This document shows, in pieces, positions 11,001 through 17,212 of a stretch of DNA of 64,000 bases; within the stretch, counting starts at the first letter, position 1; each line of letters begins with the position of its first letter. The stretch spans positions 1,426,001 through 1,490,000 of the forward strand of contig NZ_AP027204.1 in the NCBI RefSeq assembly GCF_027944005.1. The letters run 5' to 3'. Under the pieces are notes generated by a model, which saw nothing but the letters and a program-made list of their open reading frames with translations, had not been told where the DNA came from and did not search any database. The DNA is from Polynucleobacter sp. SHI8. Its GTDB lineage: Bacteria; Pseudomonadota; Gammaproteobacteria; Burkholderiales; Burkholderiaceae. A program made the position numbers and the translations under genes.

Positions 11001-14000
11001 ACCGTTAAAGTTCCAGGAACATAAGTAATGTTGTAATTATTTAAACCCGTTCCCGTTGCATTTCCAACTACTAAAGAATTTACATATCCTCCAGATTGAT
11101 AAAGGGTGGTTGCTGGTACCGTACTTGAAATATTATTGAATTTAATCGTGGTACCTGTGACTGAATCTCCACCTACTAATGTGGAGGTCGTAAATCCTGA
11201 AGAAGTTGGTAATACGAGTTCAGTCCCATAGGTTGTCGATTGCAAACTTGCGGTAATAGTTAAGTTAGCTTTGCTGACCACCATGCCGGAATCTGCAGGC
11301 AAATAATTAATGGTGTAATTACCTAACGTGTTATTAAGTCCCTGTGCTGCAGAGGGTGTAATCGTATAAGGAGATGATGCAACTGAAGCATTTGCTAGAG
11401 CACCATTACTGGTCAATGTTACGTTAGTTAAAGTATGACTATTAACAAGGCCCTGAACGGTATACCCTACTCCGCCAGATATTACAGCTGTTGATCCAGT
11501 ATAGGTAATTCCATTTGAGGAGGTTGTCGTTGCTCCATACACTTTTGCATCATTGAGCGCCTGAATGGTCAGTGGCGCTTGATTCACGGTCATTGCGCCA
11601 TTGAGGTAATTGATTGTGTAATTAGATAAACCAGTTCCCGATGCTGCACTTGGAGTGATTGTATAAGGTCCCCCACCATTAGCGGTAGATGTCGCCGTAG
11701 CTAAGGCACCACTTGAACTTAATGAAATAGACAATACTTGATCAGTACCAAATAAAGTTCCTGAAGTAGTAAAAGCTGTAGAGCTAATTAGTGAGGCATC
11801 GCCAGTCGAGTTATAAATAACATTATTTTGAGTGGTACTTGTTGTTCCATAAACTTTGGCATCATCTTTTGCAGTAATGGTCAAACTTGCTTTATTAATC
11901 GTAAAGCTTGCGGTCGTAGGTAATGCATAATTAGTAGCTAGAGCATTACCACCTGTGACACTCCACGTGACTCCCGTAGGAGCAACACTATCATACACTG
12001 CAGCACTTGGCGACGAATTTGTATAGGTATTTGTTAATGTAATTGACTCAGAGTTTACTCCTGCCCCTACAGTCATTTGTCCGGTAGAGAAAATTGCAGT
12101 GCCATCGTACGTTTTCACACCACTCAAACTAAGAATGGCTTTGTTGATTGTTCCCGAGACTGTAGGCTGCGTCAAAGTGTAGTTAGTTGCGGCAGTCCCT
12201 GATAAGGAATTTGCCATTGTGATAGAAATATTACTTCCTGCATTCGCAGAGGAAAATGCCCCACTTTGAACTAAAACCACATCTGAAGTATCTGCAGCTA
12301 CAAGACCAGATAAAGTGCCACCGGTGATTGTTGCACTTATGGTGCCGTCATAGGTTTTAGTTGGACTGGTTGTACCCGTGACGGTTAATACGGCAGGATT
12401 AATTACTAAATTTGTAGTGGTATTTGTTCCGAAAATATTTCCTACAACATATGTATTAACTTGAGATGATGCATTTTGATAATCGGATAGGGTTAGTAAT
12501 TTGCTATTAATAGAACTATTAATACCTATCACAAAATTAGATAGGATAAATCCAACATTAGCGTTATATGTTTTGGTAATCGTTAATTGAGAAGCATTAA
12601 TCTGTAATTGTGTAGTTTGATCATTAAAAGTAATTACGCCATTTAGATTAATACTTTTATTATCTGCAAGGCGAACTCGTCCACCCTGAGTAAGTGCATT
12701 AAAGTGCACCAAACCACTTCCCGAATTAGAGATATTGCCATTAATATTAATTAAACTACTAGCATTACCAGACCGAATATCGTAGGTTAGTGTTGCAGGA
12801 TTAATCGTAGTATTATTAAACGATAAATCTACATTTTGACTAATGGAATTATTTGCGAGAATATTAACATTGGTTCCATTATTAATAGAGTTAATAATCG
12901 TTGAATCTAGGATATATGTTTTTGTGGAATCCGCCCCAGTTAAACTCGCAATAATGATATCCGTCGGATCTAATAACCACTGACCTATATTATTTTTTGT
13001 AACTGTGATTTGAATATCTTGAACAGAAAGCTGGTGACCAGATGTTTCAATCAATCCACCAAGTCCTGTGGTATGTGTGGCGGTGGCGCTCAATGTACTT
13101 TGATTGCCGATGATGGTGAGTTGGGAAAGGATAGGCGGCCCTTGCGTTGAACCTCCGCCAGTGCCATCCGATAATAAGTAAGCTCTATCAGCTAAGCTAG
13201 GTTGGTCAATTCCTAAGCGAATGTCACCACCCTGCAACAGTCCGTCCGCAGAAATGGTGGCGCCATCAATCCAAGTTGTTTGATACCCATACCCTAGCAT
13301 CGTTCCGCCTCTGCCACTCCCACCATTGGTTTGAATCATTCCTTGTATCTTGACATCACCCTGCTCGGATCGCAGAATGACTTCTCCTCCATCTTCACCA
13401 CTAGCGATAATTTGACCTGTGGCTGAAAGCAATAATTGCTGTTGTACGTTTAACTGAATCCGCCCTCTACTTGCTGATACTCCTGCAACCCCAGGGGCAC
13501 TGATTCGTCCATTTACGATCATGCTTCCACCAAATAATGCAATCCACGGTGATGTAGTGTCAGAAGTATTTTGTCCAACTGGTAATGCCTGAAAATATGC
13601 TGGCGTTGATTCGGTTGGATTCATTACCGCTGGTTTTATCTGGGTATTTAAATTCCCATCCATCATAGTAAGTGCCGCTAATGAAACAATATTAGGTGAT
13701 TGAATCTCAGCTGTTGTGGTGATATTTAATTGTGACCCATTATTAGATATTTGGGATAAATCAATTTGATTTAAATAGTTTTTAATATCTATGATATTCA
13801 CGGAATTTTGAATACCATTACCGATATTTTTTACCCCTAGATTTTCTGGGAGATTAATTAATATGGCACCACTTGATTGAACTTGTCCGGCAATTTGAAT
13901 ATTCGATTGATTAATGCCATTCAGTCGAATCACACCTGTATTTGAATTTCCTAAGGCTTGAGTTAATGATCCTTGCGCAATATCAATATTTTCTGCGGTA

Positions 14001-14944
14001 AATGTAATACTACCTGCTTGGGCATTTTGTGAATTTGCTTGAATCGTGCCACTCTGCTCGATTTTAGAACCCGTCAGCAATATCCGACCACCATTTTCAG
14101 TAATCGTATTAGCAATAATCGTTCCTGAGTTTTTAACTACGGATGCCATCAGATTATTCACCGAATTGGCCGCGATAATCAGCGTACCATTTCCGACATC
14201 AATCATTTTCTGATTATCGATTAATGTCTTATAGGCTGATTCATCTACTTTTACACCCAGCAATTGACTGCCATTTACTTCCAGGGTAATTTGTTTACCA
14301 CCTGCTATTGCTACCATTGCACTACTACTATGCTGTACTGCAATCACACCTTGGTTTTGTACTTCAGGAGCCATCAGTGCGACATAAGCATTATTACCGC
14401 TGGCTTTAAGTGAACCTTGATTAATAATCTTGCCTGTACCATTGCCTTTAAAGGACATCTTGCCGCGCGCCATAAATTCTTTATCGGCAACATCTAGGGT
14501 ACTTGCGACAATACCGCCAGCATCGACCTGCGCATTGGGTCCAAAAATAATACCGTTGGGATTAACAAAAGCTACTTGTCCATTTGCTCGAACTGCACCA
14601 TCAATCATGGAGGGTGTTGCACTTTGTACGCGATTTAATGTGGCTGAACTTGCAGTTGGCTGATTGAAGTTCACTTGCGCTTTTGATCCTACATCAAAAC
14701 TTTTCCAATTAATTACAGCATTTTGACTACTTTGATTGATGTTCATCACCGCATTACTTTGTGTGATGTTGGCCTGACCCTGCGCAACTTGTCCTCCAGA
14801 TGGTAAAGTATTTGTAGGAATTGGTAACCCCCCTTGTGCGGGCCCAGCGAGTGTAACTGATGCCTGGGATATGAACCACACCATCAATATGTTGGAGATA
14901 CATAATCTCTTAATAGTAAAAATATTATTTTTACTTTTGAACAT
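5015..14944 (-). CDS. Giant two-partner-secretion exoprotein (TpsA) with YDG/MBG repeats
   Basis: 3309-residue secreted surface protein, probably an adhesin or biofilm matrix protein. It shows an N-terminal signal peptide (cleavage after about Ala33), then a TPS/haemagglutination domain (about 34-300) with VFVNPNGIIFGPNA-like NPNG box, then a beta-helix-like stretch to about 690 ending in a WLLDPTDI motif. The rest is more than twenty tandem modules, each centred on a KxYDG, KxYG or KxYN motif, as in YDG and MBG (mostly beta-grasp-like) adhesin repeats. Composition is rich in Ser, Thr, Asn and Gly. Mature Cys are only two CX3C pairs. No VENN motif or toxin-like C-terminus is seen, and no immunity gene follows. 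The cognate transporter gene lies 128 bases upstream, same strand. Function as adhesin is inferred. Confidence 0.9.
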   Translation of the reverse strand: MFKSKNNIFTIKRLCISNILMVWFISQASVTLAGPAQGGLPIPTNTLPSGGQVAQGQANITQSNAVMNINQSSQNAVINWKSFDVGSKAQVNFNQPTASSATLNRVQSATPSMIDGAVRANGQVAFVNPNGIIFGPNAQVDAGGIVASTLDVADKEFMARGKMSFKGNGTGKIINQGSLKASGNNAYVALMAPEVQNQGVIAVQHSSSAMVAIAGGKQITLEVNGSQLLGVKVDESAYKTLIDNQKMIDVGNGTLIIAANSVNNLMASVVKNSGTIIANTITENGGRILLTGSKIEQSGTIQANSQNAQAGSITFTAENIDIAQGSLTQALGNSNTGVIRLNGINQSNIQIAGQVQSSGAILINLPENLGVKNIGNGIQNSVNIIDIKNYLNQIDLSQISNNGSQLNITTTAEIQSPNIVSLAALTMMDGNLNTQIKPAVMNPTESTPAYFQALPVGQNTSDTTSPWIALFGGSMIVNGRISAPGVAGVSASRGRIQLNVQQQLLLSATGQIIASGEDGGEVILRSEQGDVKIQGMIQTNGGSGRGGTMLGYGYQTTWIDGATISADGLLQGGDIRLGIDQPSLADRAYLLSDGTGGGSTQGPPILSQLTIIGNQSTLSATATHTTGLGGLIETSGHQLSVQDIQITVTKNNIGQWLLDPTDIIIASLTGADSTKTYILDSTIINSINNGTNVNILANNSISQNVDLSFNNTTINPATLTYDIRSGNASSLININGNISNSGSGLVHFNALTQGGRVRLADNKSINLNGVITFNDQTTQLQINASQLTITKTYNANVGFILSNFVIGINSSINSKLLTLSDYQNASSQVNTYVVGNIFGTNTTTNLVINPAVLTVTGTTSPTKTYDGTISATITGGTLSGLVAADTSDVVLVQSGAFSSANAGSNISITMANSLSGTAATNYTLTQPTVSGTINKAILSLSGVKTYDGTAIFSTGQMTVGAGVNSESITLTNTYTNSSPSAAVYDSVAPTGVTWSVTGGNALATNYALPTTASFTINKASLTITAKDDAKVYGTTSTTQNNVIYNSTGDASLISSTAFTTSGTLFGTDQVLSISLSSSGALATATSTANGGGPYTITPSAASGTGLSNYTINYLNGAMTVNQAPLTIQALNDAKVYGATTTSSNGITYTGSTAVISGGVGYTVQGLVNSHTLTNVTLTSNGALANASVASSPYTITPSAAQGLNNTLGNYTINYLPADSGMVVSKANLTITASLQSTTYGTELVLPTSSGFTTSTLVGGDSVTGTTIKFNNISSTVPATTLYQSGGYVNSLVVGNATGTGLNNYNITYVPGTLTVNKKDLYITANNQTITYGPSWKLGYAEFTATGLVNSDSVNKVALTQNGVSTVPANQAAGTYSGSNGIVVTSGSAVGTGLSNYNIFYNQSTSTNSVQGTLTIDKAPLTISANNRSITYGDGLILGTSAFSTSGLMGVDSLTSVALTQNTNTSVPSTQNAGTYSGGSNGIIITPLSSGTIFSNYAITYQPGTLTISPKQLSVSAIKEYDGNTNFSVSQVSITGTVGGQTLNLSGNGVGNSANVVGISSMITGGLSLANGTSGTIGLASNYVLPISTTQAIITPKNLTVDVVNNPTKIYDGGQVATLGSSNYSITGFVGTQLATINQTTGLYATPDVLGSNASSVSAILNAANYSATSGTGFVSSNYLLPLSANGTGTINKAILTITAYSGWKYVGQSDPSFTSNYYVTGGVNGSNPVASATVTRTNAGVTTSGNNHELPGIYNNALVPSSAVGTTATILNNYNVNYANNIFTIVDKNQIVITTNSNQINYGIANSSATLPTAPVISAQYCIIDCTVAGNIKTFSLNSSSVNQSIDGLINVTRAVLKDDASGGGTITVTAGLSASQMSSSKSTSEYYKAGTYGYQMASSVPTISGTIVALNTTQNTINESTSTTPTSSTNSFSGFYNFLGTLTISPATITPSANAITKVYDGTVIATPLLSISGNITGDGVQLNSPYSTFASKNVLAASSYTSTGLFLSGTDAGNYILSATSVTNNTSTITKAPILVAGLQASDKTYNGSTDVSVTGASNSRLITPFKGDTVSLSASSDTLNCSSACTFDTANVYTNKPVTVTQGVLQNNFSLGGTDAGNYEISGVAVNLSANIFPAPLYVSGLSAQNKIYNANTTAVITQGTPTVTGTVYGGDLISQFSTIGTFGGTGTFATQNVGTGITVTPNLGGLGLSGTNFSNYYLAGTTSPLTANITQALLYLSGLSVTSKTYDANVYANLTGSISITSGVQGSDVLTLSGIVNSGTYINQNVGIGKSVTADLSGLNVKGSAASNYYLSDYVISGNISAAPVTFSGTKIYNGSLSFDASQLTVKGVNGEVLSLANSGTLTTNSANVGGVSSISAINNLTLQDGSGSKASNYTLSNYAMGLLSITAAPITIQPHTITKIYDGSTSATTYFDVTSGTLYTNASNSNTADSMSATFNYANKNVGSENKVVMASNLVVNDGNSGKNYTVTLSSNTVSSITPKDLIITPNNVSKTYATYDPSLTYSYGALASGDTSSIFTGNLLRSGTSATQLSTSLANEAVGTYQVGIGSLTASNYNLILSSSSKYLTINKYITPIYVTAVAKTKVYGTNDPTLTYTYTGFVTNVTVDGVTINDNPVGGNNPFTGSLLRVGTSSPGVSSTLSNEVVGTYQINQGSLLANAYDIQYTGAYLTITKAPLVVTANNQSKTYGDFDPSLTYTTSRVINGLVNGVQISDTISSVLSGSLTRVAGETVASSPYRINQGTLVSNGNYQLSYNYNNLTINKASLTVSANSQSKTYGDVDPSLTYTSSGLIYGVVVNGVQINDTLANVLTGSLTRVSGENVASSPYMINQGSLLVNNSNYQLTYNVNNLVITPASYTAINGTKVYDGTSGIINNATLTGVNGETFTVSATANSLNVVGATKFTAIGTSLIGNTNYILASASSLLSGSTNNTATITPASYTSITGTKVYDGTSGIINNATLTGVNGETFTVSATANSLNVVDASKFTAIGTSLSANTNYVPASVNSILSGTSNNRASITVASLNIVANDQSTIYGTSLSLGTTAFSASGLKNNEQILGVTLTQGGNTTVPGDQNAATYSGNVNGILPSNPKGNLLLSNYQIRYTPGALTINPKVLTITGNDTEVTSGNKPTFTFNVTGFINPQDSNNVLITGSLVTPEGTLPGTYEIGIGDSKVANNPNYIINTSGYKPAKFTIRPAPTSPVTPSNQGAAKGLFVDQNSVSIIAEIKHSTADEQDQDLNDVRSIGNSKMTAYDGTTRLNLSIDVGNDYSGLHPETLPAVDNIYSFN
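5820..6320 (-). repeat. Near-identical 249-bp tandem repeat inside the giant adhesin gene
   Basis: Two adjacent copies (about 5820-6068 and 6069-6317) encode 83-residue YDG modules that differ at few positions; the block containing AATGCCACTCGTGCCATCAT recurs at 6011 and 6260, giving a 249-base period. The near identity at DNA level, unlike the other diverged modules, points to recent duplication and marks a place where repeat number may vary by slipped recombination. Confidence 0.85.
6325..6860 (-). repeat. Pair of similar MBG-type modules in the giant adhesin gene
   Basis: Two adjacent modules of about 88 residues share the pattern QSKTYGD-DPSLTYT, NGVQI-D, TGSLTRV-GE-VASSPY-INQG and NYQL-YN-NNL-I. 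They are more diverged than the neighbouring 249-bp pair, so they look like an older duplication. Confidence 0.7.
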
Positions 14945-14995
14945 ATAGACTCAATTGAGAATTGAACGTCTATCCTATAAAACTTACAATACCTC

Positions 14996-15021
14996 TTGAT
15001 GAATTTATTCCGATTCATCAA
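14996..15021 (-). promoter_or_regulatory. Hairpin between tpsB and tpsA
   Basis: In the 128-base gap between the transporter gene and the exoprotein gene there is a 9-bp perfect stem (14996-15004 with 15013-15021, arms TTGATGAAT and ATTCATCAA) around an 8-base loop. No T-run follows on the coding (minus) strand, so it is not a classical terminator. It may be an RNA-processing site or attenuator that sets the ratio of transporter to exoprotein. Role inferred. Confidence 0.45.
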
Positions 15022-15072
15022 AATTTAATATAGAAAATGAAAAGATATTTCTATTTTTTAGAATGCTGTCAA

Positions 15073-16794
15073 CTAGAAGTAATAAATGGCTTGTAGCCAA
15101 CCCTGTGGACTGAGTTGTCTTCCATCGGTATTGACCTGCGCGCCCGTATTGGTAAGAAGTGGGTTCGAACCAATCGGCCAGGCAAGAACTGCATTAACCT
15201 GTATATTTTGTTTTGCATACCTTATCCCAAATCCAGCACCATATAAACGATAGGTATTATCTGCTCCAGTCAAACCCTGCCAACCATCCCAGGTTGATTT
15301 ATATTGCTGCACTTGACCCATATCAAAAAATGCAATCAGGGTTGAATCAATCTCGGGGACTTTTTGTTGTAATTCTAAGGTGGCAATAAACCCTTGTGTT
15401 CCACCTCCTTGAGATACGGGATAGGCTCTGACGCCGTAGGGTCCACCTAAATAAAATTGCTCGGCTGAATTTAAATTACTATTTGCAAACTGCCCCATCA
15501 AACTCATTAACAAAACTGTTTGATCACCATCAATTTTTTGATAGCGACTATACGCATAGGTTAATTTTTTAAAGTTACCTTCCGTTAGGGTTGTGGCTTG
15601 ATCCGAGCTTCTTTGGTTGAGATCATTAATATGCATCTGACCGTTCGTTAATATAAGGGACCAATAAGAAAGAGCATTGAGGGAGTCAAAGAAATTACCA
15701 TTAGCGCCAATATAAACATTTTGTAGGTCATAGTTACTGGTCACCGAATAAGGGATACTCGTGAGATTGAGGTAGTTCTTGAAGTCATAACCCATCACAA
15801 GACTTGTATTGGCTTGTACTCCTCTAACGAGTGGATAGTAGGCGTTCATTCCATAGGTGGCGGCATTACCCCTGGCACCGTTACTATCAAAAATACCCAC
15901 GGTACGATAGTCTAAATAACTCGCACTCACGCCCAAGCCAAAGCCGGAATACCCAATGGGGCGAGTCGCACCAATACGACCATAAGTAGATCCCTCACTA
16001 GCAATACCATTAAGGCTAATTAAACTCCCACCCCCCCAATAGTCATTAATATTGAGATTGCCAATTAGCTGAGGTATGCCCGTACTGCGACTCCCATAAT
16101 TAGATATCTCTGCTTTACCTGTATAGATAGGGGTATCTAATAAGCCCCCTACAAAATTGACATGATCCGTAACATCACTAGGCTCTAGGACACCTTCAAA
16201 ATTAAGTCCAGCGATTTCATTGACCACCATAATACCGTGCTGTAAGTGATCAATTCTTAAAAATTCATCATCTGGCTGGTAATACTCAATAAATTTTTTA
16301 ACTCGGTCTGGGGGGAATCGTTCTTCATTTTTAGTTGGCTTACGCAATACATAAATTTTATCAATTTTGACTTCAATAATTTGTAATAGGATTTGACCAT
16401 CCGTGGCATCTTGCTCAGGAACAACTACTCTGCCGACATAATCTTCATCTCGATAAAAATCAGAGATGGCATTCGTCGCCTCTTCAAGCTCGGATAAAGA
16501 TAATTCTTTATTTATCCAAGGCTCTACGATTTTTTTTAATTCAACATCATTAAAAAGTGTATTACCTTTGAAAGAAAATCCTTTTACAAGAATCTTTTGT
16601 TTACTGTCCGATTTTTTCTTAACAGGTGTTAGATCAACCGGTCCTGGAGTTGGTAATGGGGCAAAGCTAGGTAATTGGCGCTCTAGTTGCTGTTGAAGAG
16701 CTCCCGCATCAGGCGCTTGAGCAAAAACTGAGGAACTTATGATCTGTATAAAGAATAAAAGAAGTCCTACAAAAAATTGAACTAATAAGCACAC
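15073..16794 (-). CDS. TpsB outer-membrane transporter (ShlB/FhaC/HecB family)
   Basis: 16-strand Omp85-superfamily barrel that exports the giant TpsA protein across the outer membrane. The 573 residues show a signal peptide (about 1-25, ending VFA), a Pro-rich linker, two POTRA domains (about 68-230; the first carries KGFSFKGNTLF), and a C-terminal barrel ending in Tyr-Tyr-Phe. The conserved loop-6 motif appears as GGPYGVRAYP (VRAY in place of VRGY, a variation seen in the family). The reading frame begins at GTG 16792-16794, because no ATG precedes the signal peptide and no Shine-Dalgarno is clear. It lies immediately upstream of tpsA in the same direction, the normal tpsB-tpsA order. Confidence 0.93.
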   Translation of the reverse strand: MCLLVQFFVGLLLFFIQIISSSVFAQAPDAGALQQQLERQLPSFAPLPTPGPVDLTPVKKKSDSKQKILVKGFSFKGNTLFNDVELKKIVEPWINKELSLSELEEATNAISDFYRDEDYVGRVVVPEQDATDGQILLQIIEVKIDKIYVLRKPTKNEERFPPDRVKKFIEYYQPDDEFLRIDHLQHGIMVVNEIAGLNFEGVLEPSDVTDHVNFVGGLLDTPIYTGKAEISNYGSRSTGIPQLIGNLNINDYWGGGSLISLNGIASEGSTYGRIGATRPIGYSGFGLGVSASYLDYRTVGIFDSNGARGNAATYGMNAYYPLVRGVQANTSLVMGYDFKNYLNLTSIPYSVTSNYDLQNVYIGANGNFFDSLNALSYWSLILTNGQMHINDLNQRSSDQATTLTEGNFKKLTYAYSRYQKIDGDQTVLLMSLMGQFANSNLNSAEQFYLGGPYGVRAYPVSQGGGTQGFIATLELQQKVPEIDSTLIAFFDMGQVQQYKSTWDGWQGLTGADNTYRLYGAGFGIRYAKQNIQVNAVLAWPIGSNPLLTNTGAQVNTDGRQLSPQGWLQAIYYF

Positions 16795-16823
16795 GATAGT
16801 TATTTTAGAAAATTAGATTATTT

Positions 16824-16841
16824 ATTTTATGAACATAAAAT
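16824..16841. promoter_or_regulatory. 8-bp inverted repeat upstream of tpsB, possible operator
   Basis: ATTTTATG AA CATAAAAT: perfect 8-bp arms with a 2-base centre, about 30 bases upstream of the tpsB start. Outer 6-bp arms TAGATT/AATCTA (16814-16819 and 16845-16850) extend the symmetry. The location fits a repressor or activator site for the tpsB-tpsA operon, but no cognate regulator is in the window. Confidence 0.4.
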
Positions 16842-16886
16842 GACAATCTATTTAATGTAGGTGATTGAGAGTCCTATTTCTTTGTA

Positions 16887-17205
16887 ATTGGCTTTAGAAA
16901 AGCAAATCCAAGTGAGGAAAAAATATATGAACAAAAAACCTAAATTAGAAGAAAACGAGTTTGAGTGGACAACTGAAATGACGAAAAGCTCAAAGCGCTT
17001 TAATCAATTGCCAATATCCTTACAAGAAAAGCTCAAATCAAGAACTCCTCGAGATACTCAAATTGCTCCAACTAAAATACAAACCTTTAACCGCCTATCA
17101 GTTGATGTCATATCTTCATTTAAAGCATCTAGAAAAGGTTGGCATCAAAAATCGACGGTGTTTAAGGAGAATATATCCCTCAGCACCCTGTCCTCTAAAC
17201 CCAAC
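16887..17205 (+). repeat. Direct repeat, left copy (partner at about 20709-21021)
   Basis: About 315 bases covering the end of brnT and nearly all of brnA, repeated in the same orientation on the other side of the autotransporter gene. By eye around four-fifths of bases agree. The two copies bracket about 3.5 kb. Recombination between them would delete the autotransporter gene and brnT. Confidence 0.75.
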
Positions 17206-17211
17206 CACTAG
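16927..17211 (+). pseudogene. Decayed second copy of brnA (antitoxin)
   Basis: From the ATG at 16927 about 72 residues match the intact BrnA at 20749 at roughly three of four positions (NKKPKL, KRFNQLP, SLQEKLKSR, QIAPTKIQT shared), after which a one-base deletion near 17140 shifts the frame and replaces the conserved C-terminus of the ribbon-helix-helix. The copy is preceded (from about 16887) by bases matching the last part of brnT, but the rest of brnT is absent. It ends one base before the stop of the convergent autotransporter gene. Best read as a remnant; a truncated product could still be made since the ribosome site is kept. Confidence 0.75.
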
Positions 17212-17212
17212 A

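Noticed and set aside
5015..14944. Contact-dependent inhibition (CdiA) or other toxin
   Set aside because: No VENN motif, no toxin-like C-terminal domain and no small immunity gene downstream; the next gene is a Bug-family protein.
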